From Stenopsyche tienmushanensis (lineage: Eukaryota; Arthropoda; Insecta; Trichoptera; Stenopsychidae): a stretch of DNA of 64,000 nucleotides. The notes beneath the pieces were generated by a model that saw only the letters and a program-made list of their open reading frames with translations, did no database searches and was not told the origin of the DNA. Position 1 is the first letter of the stretch. Each line of letters starts with the position of its first letter. The position numbers and the translations under genes are program-made. This document shows, one piece after another, positions 32,201 to 42,439 of the stretch. Where the stretch lies: contig WACJ01000523.1 in the NCBI GenBank assembly GCA_008973525.1, forward strand, positions 372,001-436,000, given 5' to 3'.

Positions 32201-33080
32201 ATAAGCTTTAAGAGCACGCCCTTAAGTAAACAGTATTTAAAAATCAATACAAAGAGGTAAAGAGAGAAAACGATAATTCTTTGCAGTTAGTTGTTCGTAA
32301 GTGCGGATGTTCATAAATCTGCCAAGACGAGAAGCGAGTCTTAAAATTAATCACATACATTATTCATGCGTGTCTTCGGTGCTGTTCTAGGCTTGACTTT
32401 TAACTCGTCGGTGAGCAGCCGAACCGTTTCGACCCACTCTCCCCTATATTAATCGAATGAGAAAAAATATCACTTTGACAGTCGGCATTGAGCATTTGAA
32501 CTTTGCGATCGATTTCAATCGGCTTTCAGGGCCAAAAAGTTCCGATGGATAATTTTATAGGCGATGCTTTCTAGTTTGATGGGCGAAATCGGTTTTTATT
32601 GAACAATAAAGCTGTCAAAATAGGAATCTGGTCATTAATCAAGTGCAGGACGTCAAGTAGACAGGCGGAATGGCGTTTGCTGAATAACAACTTTTTGTCA
32701 ACTGTTACAGTTATGGCATATTTATATGGTACATCCACTACTAAAACGTAATTAAATCGAATCAATTAAATGTTTGAGCAAAAAAATGTGGATTTTTTAA
32801 TAATTAATTTGAAAATTTGACAGCTGTCAAATTTAATTTCGAACGATTATTTTCATCGACGGAGCGAAAATATCAATGTTGAAAATAAATATAACATCCA
32901 ACGCTTATTTTGCCGCGGCTAATTCGATAATACTGTTGTTACCGGTTGCGGATTGTACATTTAGAATGTCAGGAGTTTGCTCTTTATGTCATTCATCATT
33001 AAAACGAGCCGGTAATTTATGAGCAGATTGTCCATTAACACCACATTCAAAACCGCTGCGTGCTTCAAGAGTTAAGAACT
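32200..33080. other. Interval without gene; unique, moderately AT-rich
   Basis: I see no domain or repeat match. 32370-32530 is GC-richer. Confidence 0.35.
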
Positions 33081-33110
33081 AATGCGACAATGGATCCGAT
33101 TGGCTTGCAG

Positions 33111-33237
33111 ATAACGAGAGTGGCCTCGCGATGTCGCTCGCGGGCCACCAGTTGAACTCCAGAGCCACCCAGGTGATGTTGGATACGTCCTATGCTTCTA
33201 AAAGATTAAATGTTTTTGCTACGATAAAGAAGAGCAG
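33111..33237 (+). CDS. Candidate internal coding exon, unknown protein
   Basis: A branch-point-like ACTAAT (33078-33083) lies 27 bases before an AG (33109-33110). A near-perfect donor CAG|GTGAGG follows at 33237/33238. Between them one frame is fully open for 41 codons plus two bases, with well-mixed residues: NESGLAMSLAGHQLNSRATQ, then VMLDTSYASKRLNVFATIKK. It is GC-richer than the flanks. The polypyrimidine tract is poor. I do not recognise the protein, and no partner exon was found nearby. It is the best host-exon candidate in the window. The alternative is a chance frame of about 50 codons, since the frame is open back to a TAA at 33080. Confidence 0.45.
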
Positions 33238-33718
33238 GTGAGGCAGATGCATGTAGACTGCTGTCATTGCGATGGACATGTCGACGTTGCGATTGATTTG
33301 GGTCTTTTAACCCTTACGCTGACGTCTTGGCATGGGTTAATTCTCGGACTTCTGATTTATACAAAGGGTTCTAATTCAAATCGGGGATGTGAAATGTTTT
33401 CACGTGAGCAATATATCTTCGAGATTACAAATCTTCACTGCCGGGAAACAGATGTAATATATACATATTTAAATCCTTATAATTTAATATTAAAAACATA
33501 TTTGATTCATAAAAATTTTATGAATTTAACTTATTTCGGTCCAATTAACAATAGGCTTACCGAATTCTTTAATACCTAATTCTATCAATGCCTAAAATTG
33601 ACATTATGCAATGCTATGCAAACTTTGGTGAGTTATTGGGAGGGTATCCAAAAAGGTTTTTGAATTAACACAACCATTGTTTGTGTAAATAGTGGAGAGT
33701 TACTTGGAATAGAGAACT

Positions 33719-34620
33719 TTGAAATACTCCACCAATGATAAGAGACGAACAATCACGGCGGGCGTTCCACAGGGATCCATATTAGGACCCGCACTGTGGA
33801 ATGTTATGTATGATGGCCTGTTGCGCTTACCCCTGGTCGAAGGGTTCAAAAGGGTTGCTTACGCTGATGATGTGACTCTTCTCATTATCGCCAAATCTCC
33901 GAAGACACTGCGCGCGAACTGCGAAGATACGATCAGAAGAGCTAGGAAATGGCTCTCTGAAGCTCTCAGTCCACAAAACCGAAGCTTCTTTACAAGACGC
34001 GGAAAACTCATTCCCCCACGACTGATGATCGACCAGCATGAAATAAGATTCTCTAGGTCAATCCATAACCTGTATGTCCAAATTGATGACAAATTCCGAT
34101 TTACGGAGCGCACAGAAAAGCTGCCAGCGAAGGTGACCCAGATCGCTGAAAGCTTTGCTGCATACCGCACGGTGTCAGAAGACGCTATTCTGGTACTGCT
34201 CACCCAAGGTAGACAGGCTGACCAAAAAATAACAACGAAGAAGGCTACCAGAGAAAGCACCATGGTGATGTGGCAGTCCCGATGGAACAACTTTACAAAA
34301 GGCCGATGGACATATCGACTGATCATAGACCTGGAAGAGTGGAACAGAAAAAAACACGGTCAGCTGTTTTACCATCTGACTCCTTACTGAGCATGGCTGC
34401 TTTGGCATGCATGGGCATGAAATGCGTGGAGCAAGTATACAACGCAGAAAAAGAAGAAGGCTGAGTGCGAAAGACGCAAAGGACTAACATAACCGATGTG
34501 CCTAGATGATATATATGGCTGCTCTCTAGTGCAATAATTAACCAGTAGCTGGGTGGCAGTTGAATAGGACGGGAATTTTAGTGAATAAACATCCTACAGT
34601 ATCACCACATTGGTGGTGTC
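33719..34620 (+). pseudogene. R1-clade reverse transcriptase fragment with 3' UTR
   Basis: The longest real frame in the window. It contains AGVPQGSILGPALWNVMYDG (RT domain, PQGS motif) and, about 17 residues later, AYADDVTLL (the catalytic YADD box, both Asp intact). There follow SFFTRR, IRFSRSI, TVSEDAILVLL, MVMWQSRWNNFTKGRWTYRL and RKKHGQLFYHLT, the C-terminal order of R1 elements. It ends TAC-TGA at 34390. In the 3' UTR, GAATTTTAGTGAATA and TTGGTGGTGTCTTTG match the tail at 19115-19160. The 5' end is truncated at the RT palm, as expected of an aborted insertion. Confidence 0.85.
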
Positions 34621-34739
34621 TTTGAATATTTTCCCCTCCGCAAATTAGAAAAAATGTTGTTTATGGGTGGAATTTGTTTTGGAAGACGTTTAGCGGATGC
34701 ACCATGTTGAGATATATTGGTCTGGTGAAATGAAGTGGG

Positions 34740-35345
34740 GACCACGGGGACGGGAAGAGGAAAGATGCGGGTGCAATATGACAGTTGAGCTCTGCTCACG
34801 GAAGAAGACGGAATGCGCGGTTAATGCCAAACAATGGCGGGGCGAGATCGAGCTGAAGAAAGCTACTCAACGAGATGACCAACTCCATCTTGCTCTACGA
34901 TGGCCCAGTCTGGGCAGAGATGACACAGAAAGGCGGAAACAGATATAAACTGCTAAGAACGCAGTACAAGTTCTAGTAGGCACACTTCCCATGGACATCC
35001 TGGCGATGGAAAAGAAGCGCAGATATAAGAAAAACACAGGAAAAGAAGAAGCCTGGGAAGAGTCAATCCAACAATAGCAGAAACGCTGGGACAGCAATAC
35101 AAAAATGAATCTCGCGAAAACACGGAGATCTCAACTATCAACTGACCCAGATGCTGACGTGATATGGATGCTTCGGTGCTTACCTATTTAAAATTGACAA
35201 GGAAGACTCGACAAAGTGTCAACACTGCAGCGAGGATCGCGATGACGCAAGGTTCGAAGAATAAATCCACCCCTTTGAAGCAATGCGAAAGCGGATTCCA
35301 AGTGGAGAGAAAAGGGTGGGGGTTTTAGTGGGTAAGAATCCCACA
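34740..35345 (+). pseudogene. Second R1-clade fragment, C-terminal region
   Basis: Pieces in different frames: YDGPVWAEMTQKGGNRYKLL (RT thumb, the LYGAPVWAE block), GTLPMDILAMEKKRRYKK (the LLAxER block), QQKRWDSN-like residues, and CQHCSEDRDDARFEE, the CxxC...H zinc-knuckle-like end of R1 ORF2. It closes with GGTTTTAGTGGGTAAGAATC at 35316-35335, a longer form of the tail word in the other copies. More decayed than the previous fragment, and lacking its RT core. Confidence 0.7.
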
Positions 35346-36955
35346 TTACCATGGTTTTTAATCTTAATCTTGTTGAAGATTTCTCCCTCCCAAGAGAAAA
35401 AAAGGTTGCTTAATGCTAGTAAAGTTGGGGCGGCGCATGCGCATAGCGTGTTTATGTAAGTACTCCTTCTCTTTCCAACCAATTGCTGCATGGAGTTTCA
35501 CGTTTTGTGACGTTCAAACCAATTTGCTGTAAGGTACCTATAAAAGTTGGTTTAATCAATAGGTACACGAAATATGATGAAGTATATGTAAAAATAAATT
35601 TTAACTGAGTGTAAAGTTTTTGTACGAAGATAGAAATTGGATATCGCCTTCGTTCTGGCAAATGGAAGTTCAAGTGCAACTAATACAAATATGTAAGACA
35701 AACTATATGAATAAAGTCTTTCAAATGTGTCGTCATCCCCAAGCCTGAACCTCCAACCCTACAGTAATCTGTATATAACATCAATATATATTTAATTTTA
35801 ATATCAGAAATATTTTCATGGCTTATTACAATTAAGTATACAAGTAGAGATAGGTATACATCACGCGTAATATCTAAATTACAAAGCTTCGAAGGACATA
35901 AATTTGTATACAGTAAAAAATACTAGGATATAATAGAAGGGTTTTTGTAATTTTGCTCATGATAAATGGTGCGGCAAACTTGGTGTTAATGAGAAAATTT
36001 CCAACATTGTTTTTATACGATTGAAACTAGGATATTTGCTTATAGATTAAGCTAAAATATATTTCGAGGCTAAAAACCTAAAGTATGTGAACATTTTCAA
36101 GCCTTCGTCGATGAATTTTTGAAAGAAATAAAATGTTGTTTATCGTTGCCTACTGAAGAATTGGCGTCGATGAGTCAAACTTTAATTGTAAGCTTGTTAT
36201 TGCCAAAAAGCCATCCTACCTTAACTGTAATGGCAATCATTGAGACCCCGTTGTAGAGAAATAACATCCGGTAAAATAATAATATACAACCAGAAAGTAG
36301 TTGAAAGACGACTTTGTCTAAAAAATGCGTTTGCTCTCGTAAGACAGTTTCGTCGTAATAACTATAATTATAGAACATTTCCACCAAACAATATTTTAAT
36401 TCATATTTCGTAACAATCAAGATTTGGTTCATCACTAGGAAAAACTTTTGAGAAGTATTGGTGCTGTCATAATGGCATTGTAATTCGAATGCTTAAATGG
36501 CAACAGCTTAAATATTAGATGATTTATGCCTCATCAGTCACGAATTTATACCCAAAGTCCATTTTAAGCATAAGGTTGAATAGCACATTTTTAGAAGAAG
36601 AATATGCCTTGCGTGTTTCAAATAATGACAACTTGTACTAACGTCCCCTCCAGAAAAGGGTCGGAAAGTTTTACCATCTTGGAAGGGATTAAAACTATAT
36701 CAGATGCATGAGCTGAAGTTGGGACTGAATTAAGGCATATGTTTTAAGGGTTACAGCCTCGAGGACCTCCGCCGGCTGGAGAGCCTTAATCATTTTTTAA
36801 ATCTATATTTTGGTGGTTGCCAAAAAAGTTTTGCGTTATTTGAGACATCTTATTTAACCTTTTCCCTAGGATAATAATTTTTAGATATTAAAAAAATATC
36901 TACGAAAAAACATCTATCAAAGTTAAAAACGATTAATCAGAGATATTTGGATAGT
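35346..36955. other. AT-rich interval without recognisable genes
   Basis: Contains one copy of a short repeat N (35455-35530; see 39905). Otherwise I see nothing to assign. Confidence 0.4.
35455..35530 (+). repeat. Short dispersed repeat N, copy 1
   Basis: CCAACCAATTGCTGCATGG then GTTTCACGTTTTGTGACG matches 39930-39965 (CCAATTGCCGCTTGGAATTT, CACATTTTGTGACG). Confidence 0.4.
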
Positions 36956-36960
36956 GGAAA

Positions 36961-37510
36961 TATATAAAAGGGACATGCTTCTCTTTTTTTCTTACCGCAT
37001 TGAAGCATACAAAAATTGGTTTCCTGGTCGAATTTTCAACAATGAATGATGAAGACACTTCAACAGCAGCGCCCAAATCTACAGAAGATTACTCGGATAA
37101 TATTGAGCTTGGATTTGTGCCAGAAATCTTTAACTTGAAGAGCATTTTTGGACAACTTGATGAATGCAAATACAAGCACCAAACGCCACAGGCTTCTGTT
37201 ATCTACGCCCCGGTAGTTAATAATAAGCGCTTTTAACAATTTCTACGACTTGTGAATTGATATTGGATGTTTGTAAAGCAGTGAGAAGCCTTAAGAGACA
37301 AGATGTATGGGTTCTGCGCGAATTGATCAAAGAAAACTAGTCGGGTTGCATTCATTCAAGCCAAGAGTCTCTGTATCTTGAAGCGATCATTTTTTGCAAT
37401 CATATGATAATCGACGCTATAAAATGGATATTAATTTGATACAAGTATTAGCAATGACGATATATCGATGATCGACATTAAGAGGGTTAAGCATTGATGA
37501 ATAAAACCAC
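36961..37510 (+). pseudogene. Small TATA-driven gene-like unit, broken frame
   Basis: TATATAAAAG (36961-36970) sits about 30 bases before the probable start of transcription. An ATG in good insect context (TTTCAACAATGA) opens a 64-codon frame at 37042-37236: MNDEDTSTAAPKSTEDYSDN, then IELGFVPEIFNLKSIFGQL, ending VVNNKRF. After the stop, a second frame (shifted) reads DVCKAVRSLKRQDVWVLREL and stops at about 37340. Several AATAAA-type words follow, the best at 37500. The composition is coding-like, not AT noise. I do not recognise the protein. The two frames look like one protein broken by an indel, or two exons of a retrocopy. Confidence 0.35.
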
Positions 37511-37540
37511 CTTCAGCGCCATTTTCATATGTCATAATAG

Positions 37541-37660
37541 CAAAGAATTTTGAAAAAAATTAATATTTTTTTACACAGCTTAAACTTTTAAGAATATATC
37601 ATTCAAAGACATTTCTAAAATTCCAAGTATTTACGGAGTTATAGCTATTTTAGTGAGGTG
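37541..37660 (+). repeat. Internal fragment of family A
   Basis: TTTACGGAGTTATAGCTATT and TTTAGTGAGGTGGCAAC correspond to 22206-22240, 51795-51830 and, reversed, 40285-40320. Ends missing. Confidence 0.45.
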
Positions 37661-37694
37661 GCAACTATTATAATGTATGATTTAAAATAATATA

Positions 37695-37900
37695 CAAAGA
37701 TTGTCCCAAAAGTAATACTATGATAAAAAGTGTCTAGATTTCACGTTACTTTCGTGATCGTACAGATCATAGAAAATACCGCAAAAAGCCCTAAAAGAGG
37801 ACGGAGTGGCCATAAGGTTTGTATGCTCAATCGGTCCGCTTTTCGAACCGTTGATATAACGAATGAGTGGCTCGCAATTGGATGCCACATTTGAACATAA
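37695..37900 (-). mobile_element. Repeat P copy 5 with mariner-like terminal repeat
   Basis: Begins after TA (37693-37694) with CAAAGATTGTCCCAAAAGTA, the inverted form of the end at 8810-8836. The P core follows: GCCCTAAAAGAGGACGGAG, AATCGGTCCGCTTTTCGAAC. On the minus strand a frame gives PLRPLLGLF or, shifted, SGPIEHTNLMATPSS. Confidence 0.5.
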
Positions 37901-38139
37901 CGATAATGAAGAAAAAATGGATTAGACAACTTAGCATATATTATAAAAACGGACAGAGTCAATCAGTGTTGGTTCGACTGGGTCGGTATTCTGCCACCAT
38001 TTGCCCGATATATGAGTACCTTTTCTAAACAAATAAAATATCCTTTTCAATTTTATCAAACAAGAGGATCTATTAAAAATGTACTTGTAGTATTTGAGTC
38101 GAGTCTCAAGAGTTTCAAGTTACTCGTGGAAGTTTACCT

Positions 38140-38550
38140 CCTCGTAAGTCGAGGATGTGGTGCGAGTAGTTAAAGGCTCAAATCCTAATTTCCGCCGTTA
38201 GATAATCGACCGCATATCTCCGGTCTGGGAGACGATGAGACCGCGGCTGACAGGCGACTACACCCTAACCAGCTTTAGTGTCAATCAAAGCCGCTGCTCG
38301 AAGACGAAGGTCTTCATCCGACAGGGTCGTTATTGCATATTTTCGCTGCAGCCACGTGGGTGTGGAGAACGTGCGTATAAATACGATTGTGGATAGTCAA
38401 CAATGACAATAAATCAGGTGGTCGAGTGACCGTCGTGACAATGCAATCAAAACACACACGAAACTCAAACACGACTCGGTAAATATAGTGACTCAGATGA
38501 CGACCAGACCTGCCGGAGTCTACTCCCGATCTTGTTTGTTCTGACAATAT
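38140..38550 (+). other. GC-richer block with LTR-like or promoter-like features
   Basis: Abruptly GC-richer than its flanks. CGTATAAATACG (about 38370-38381) is a TATA-box-like word and CAATAAATC follows about 30 bases later. The block ends TTGTTCTGACA, plausible for an LTR end, but no primer site follows. A minus-strand frame of about 70 codons overlaps without a domain. Could be a solo LTR or a host promoter. Confidence 0.3.
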
Positions 38551-38804
38551 TTAAGACGAGTACCCAAGCACTCGAACGACGTTCATTCTAATTGACGAAT
38601 GCGATATTTGTTCTGATTAGCATTCCAAATCCTTCATAATCTGCGATTTAACACACGCCAGCGACTCACCGGTGAGTCGTTATATGTTTTTTAATTATTT
38701 GTAAATCCAAAAATGTCTTCACATTTGAATAGATCTTGGTGCTTTCATTTTATTTTTTTAAATAAATTAAACAGAGACCATCAGGGTTGCCCATTGAATG
38801 ATAC

Positions 38805-38935
38805 TTGCCACGTACAATTTTCTCTTAGGACCGCGCAGCATGAATAAAGCTTGTATTTAAATAAATGAACCTTTACACTGCCGATATTATTGGCGTTTTG
38901 CATTAGCAATCAATATTATATTTGAATCGATTTGT
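38805..38935 (-). repeat. Dispersed repeat C, inverted copy
   Basis: In reverse complement it reads CAGTGTAAAGGTTCATTTAT then GCTGCGCGGTCCTAAGAGAA, matching 45490-45555 and 6450-6520. Confidence 0.5.
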
Positions 38936-39289
38936 TCAATCTGTCGATCAAACGACATTGGGACATATTGAAAATAGCTGATTTTGGTCGCTCCTTCAAT
39001 GTTAATGCAGAACATTTCAACATTATAAGCAAACAAGAATCGTAAAATATTTCCTAGAAGTCGTTTTCATCTGCCATTAAAATTCTTGCAGAAGACTACG
39101 TATGTGCACAACATGGACATATTTTTCTTTGACAAGTTTACATATTTGAATAGACATCCAGGAGGACTGTGTGTGAGCAACCTCACTGCCTGAAATGCCA
39201 CTCCATGTCGTATTGTAATCCTGCAGAATGCGAGCTTTAATTAAAACAATTTATTGCCGAAATACAAGTTTATTCGCTACAAAGAAAGT

Positions 39290-39760
39290 GGGTTAACGAT
39301 TCAATTTTGCCCGTTTTCAAAAGTTCCTCCAGCTTTCGACGGCTGAGAGTCCTTCTTCTTTTATTGAATCCCAGTTTATGAAGAAGTATTTGCCGAAGAA
39401 TCGACAAATATGTTGCTGACAAAAGTGAGGGCATAAAAGTCTGGAAGGATTACGAACCCGTAGGGAAATCTGCAAGTTCCCGACAAAAAAATGGTCCAAA
39501 CGGGGGGGTGGGAAAACTGTTGTTCGCGAACCGCATCCGGTCCGCGGGGCCATTGTGACGAAGGCGTCGGCTGAATCGACGACGAACATAAAATATTCAT
39601 AAAAGATTTAACTCGTTTTCATCTATAAAACTATTTTTATACCGGCAAATTGAACGTAATAAAAAGAGATCTCCGGAATATATTCACGCAGTGAAACTTT
39701 ACCATAAAATGAGGCCAGACGATGCGATTTAGGACGGGATAAAAAGTTTTCAACGGCCAA
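39290..39760. other. Unique GC-richer island with clustered CATAAA words
   Basis: Contains a run of G (AAACGGGGGGGTGGG), GCATCCGGTCCGCGGGGCC and at least four CATAAA/TATAAA words (39433, 39586, 39598, 39702). The minus frame of 90 codons here lacks an ATG and a domain. Candidate enhancer by composition only. Confidence 0.3.
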
Positions 39761-39904
39761 ATCCTAGGGATTATCGATAGATATTGGATGAAATTTTCAT
39801 ATCAATATCGCTTAGTGCATCAAAAAAAGTATAAAATTTCACCTGCGTCGTCAGTCGTTTGTGTTTCTATAAGAACGCATAGAAAAAAGTCATACAAATG
39901 ACAT

Positions 39905-39990
39905 ACTACAAACGATTCTCCCTCTCTTTTCGTCCAATTGCCGCTTGGAATTTCACATTTTGTGACGCTTCGTTCGAATGCCTTAATGAA
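39905..39990 (+). repeat. Short dispersed repeat N, copy 2
   Basis: CCAATTGCCGCTTGGAATTT then CACATTTTGTGACGCTTCG; see 35455. Confidence 0.4.
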
Positions 39991-40019
39991 TGGCTGAAAT
40001 AGGATTGTAATAAAAATGA

Positions 40020-40440
40020 CTGAAAAATGTTTTTTTTTATTTAGGGTTGTTTGAGTATATCAAAAAAATAAAAAATATATAAAAAAGATCATTTTTTTCC
40101 CTTATTTTTTCAGTTTTAATTTTTTTTAATTAGTTTAAAATAAAATGTTGACATAAATCTGGTAGGAACAATAGGAGGTTATATATAAAATATTTTTACC
40201 AAATTTGAAGTAAATCAGTTGATTAAAACCTGAGATATCATGTCAACTGTGTTGAAAAAAGTGCTAGAACCAGCATAGTTTCCGCGTCACTAAAATAGCT
40301 ATAACTCCGTAAATAATTAAAATTTTGGAAATTCATTTAGAAGATATATTCTTAAAAGTCTACACATTAAAACAATGCGAAAACAAAATCATTTTTTTCA
40401 TAATTTATCGCAATTCATAAGGGCTTTAATCCAAGTTTAT
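40020..40440 (-). mobile_element. Family A, long internal segment, inverted, ends missing
   Basis: AAATGTTGACATAAATCTGG, TCATGTCAACTGTGTTG, CCGCGTCACTAAAATAGCTA and ACTCCGTAAATAATT correspond in reverse to the interior of copies at 22190-22320, 45780-46000 and 51780-52010. It preserves interior sequence that the short copies lack. Its length suggests that full family A elements exceed 1 kb. Confidence 0.5.
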
Positions 40441-40853
40441 CTTCAATTCGCATTGCAAAATAAATTCATATATACATATTTATTTTAGGATTGATAAAAA
40501 TACCGTATATTAAATAATTCCTCAAACAAAGCGAAACCGTCGATTACTTCAACGGTCCCTATGCTTGTAAATATAATTTTCACCTGGTGATATTTACTTA
40601 TTGCATCATCATTATCTTTAATATGACCTCCCATCCTTGTTGAGATGCTGCTTCGATCATACTTTCTTATTTAATGTCGTCCCTAATATTTCAACAGCAT
40701 TCCTGCAACAGGCTAGGCTAGTTCATCGTCAAATGATTTCACCAAGGAAGCAATGCAGTTGGTTTATGTATTAACCTCATAAATTTGGTGGAAATGATAT
40801 TTACAGTACAAGAAAACTTTTTTTTTAATTTAAAATGAAAAAAATATGAAGTA

Positions 40854-40953
40854 CATTCAACCCTTCAATAGTCTATAAAATATTAATAGTATATATAATA
40901 TGTCAATATCAATGCTTTTTCGCATTATCTCGACGCTATAGAAGGGTTTACTG
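40854..40953 (+). mobile_element. pogo/Tigger-like MITE (100 bp)
   Basis: TA at 40852-40853 and 40954-40955. The left end CATTCAACCCTTCAATAG and the reverse complement of the right end, CAGTAAACCCTTCTATAGCG, are imperfect inverted repeats of the CAGTNAACCCTTNNATA type known from pogo-like elements. No coding. Confidence 0.6.
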
Positions 40954-41065
40954 TATATTATTTTGGATTTTAAGTTTACAACTATAAAGTATTAGGTGAC
41001 AGAGTTTAAACGAGATCGTACGAGCTGCCAAGGTGAACATGGCAGTGGTAGACCAAATGAGTTGG

Positions 41066-41082
41066 TCCCACTTCTGACACCA
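41066..41082 (-). repeat. tRNA-Leu-type primer-binding sequence
   Basis: TCCCACTTCTGACACCA, identical to 31945-31961 and 50655-50671 over these 17 bases. The neighbouring LTR end word is not conserved here. Confidence 0.4.
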
Positions 41083-41124
41083 ATGAAGCATAGGATACCA
41101 TGGTGGTGAAGCGTTGAAAAAAAT

Positions 41125-41345
41125 CACAAAATTATATTGGAAGACCGTCGATTGAAAGCGCGTGAGCTAGCATATATGGTAGGGATTTTAAAAAAATTCT
41201 GTACATATCGACTAAAAATTTGGTCATGAGAAAGCTGTGCGCAAGATGGGTGCCGCGTTTGCTCACAGTGGAACCAAACAGCGTTGTGAGACCGCGTGAG
41301 CCCCCATTTTCGTATAAGACCATCAATGTGACTGATAAAATTCCT
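41125..41345 (+). pseudogene. Mariner transposase relic (HTH2 to WVPRLL)
   Basis: EDRRLKARELAYMVG (the DRRxTxRELAE segment of the second HTH), then after a frameshift a segment like ILTENLxMRKLCARW and VPRLLTVEPN, the mariner CARWVPRLLT motif. The DNA CATGAGAAAGCTGTGCGCAA is shared with 49311-49330. It runs into repeat B at about 41322. Confidence 0.65.
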
Positions 41346-41690
41346 TTCTGCTGAGACACGGACTAAAACTCGCAAAATACCCGTTTTACCGACAAATTAT
41401 TTTTTCCATCGCTGCAGATGAATACTTTTATATTATAATACTTTGATGTAGTTCGTAATTATATTACGGAGGAATATAAAAATTCTGAACCCCGTATCTA
41501 TTATATTTCGTATGGATATTTCCATTATTAGAGTTGAGGTGTAGTAAATACATCACCGGTAGGGAAAGGTTAACATAACAATTTGAAAAACATATATGTA
41601 CTGTACATGTGTATATATAGATTAGATAGTTACTGCCCCTATCCGTATATCCCATACTGATCCCGGGATTGGATTCCCTAATGTTGAGAA
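41322..41690 (+). repeat. Repeat B, copy 3 (interior shortened)
   Basis: CATCAATGTGACTGATAAAA, CTGCTGAGACACGGACTAAA, GTGTAGTAAATACATCACCG, then a deletion of the middle, then GATCCCGGGATTGGATTCCC at 41660-41680. It follows a mariner relic, as the copy at 50178 does. Confidence 0.55.
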
Positions 41691-42047
41691 ATAAAGATGC
41701 ATTTTTCCATTTTTTTAAATTTTCTTTGTTAAATCTGCTACTCTTTTGACTAACCTCGTACATTGAAGGAAGAGAATAATTACATTGTAAAAGCTTGAAA
41801 TTTAACGTCACCCTCTTATGAATAAATTTTCAATTTACAAGCATAAGAATCAATGAAAATACAGGTCAAAAGTCGCATGCATTTTTAAAGCATCGTAAAA
41901 CAACAAAATATTTTTGACAACAGAGGCGCCCAAGTGAAGTGGAGGAGCGTGACTCTGCAAACGACGACCCACTAATGAAACCCATTGAAAAATATGTCAA
42001 AAAGATGAAATAGGTACGAATTTACATTTTGTTTTAAATTACAAATC

Positions 42048-42430
42048 TTATAGGGTAGTCGATAAGCCATTTTCAGCGGCGAAAGGTTCACAACCTCTGG
42101 CAAAAATGATGGAGCCGAGTTCGGAAACGGTTCGAGTGCGAGAGTCCAATCTCAGATCATAAATGAGCCGATGGAGCAAGCTGACGACCGTTATATTTCC
42201 CATTCGCAAATTGCAAAGAAGCCTTCGCCGCCGTACAGCCTCCGTAATGGCGGAAATGAAGAAACAAGAATCTAAGGAAATTGTTTCGATGCAATACATT
42301 CAAGTCTGAGGGGATCCAACAATGTCGATCTGAGGGAGACGCGCCAATTCACATCCCTTTTATTTCTTCGCGTCTCTCCGACATCCCATCAAAGGATGTG
42401 GACGAATTGATTTCACATTGAACACTTTTC
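42048..42430. other. GC-richer unique block with a minus-strand frame
   Basis: The minus frame 42299-42048 is open for 83 codons from an ATG and includes AVRRRRLLCNLRMGN. On the plus strand a shorter frame includes MMEPSSETVRVRESNLRS. Neither has a recognised domain or a splice context. I cannot decide between coding relic and regulatory DNA. Confidence 0.25.
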
Positions 42431-42439
42431 AGGCATAAT

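Noticed and set aside
33827..34326. Minus-strand frames of 70-155 codons opposite the R1 fragment
   Set aside because: They are antisense shadows of the reverse transcriptase frame, which carries the real motifs.
42048..42299. 83-codon minus-strand ATG frame as a confident gene
   Set aside because: Composition is acceptable, but there is no motif, splice signal or promoter. Kept only as an unassigned block.
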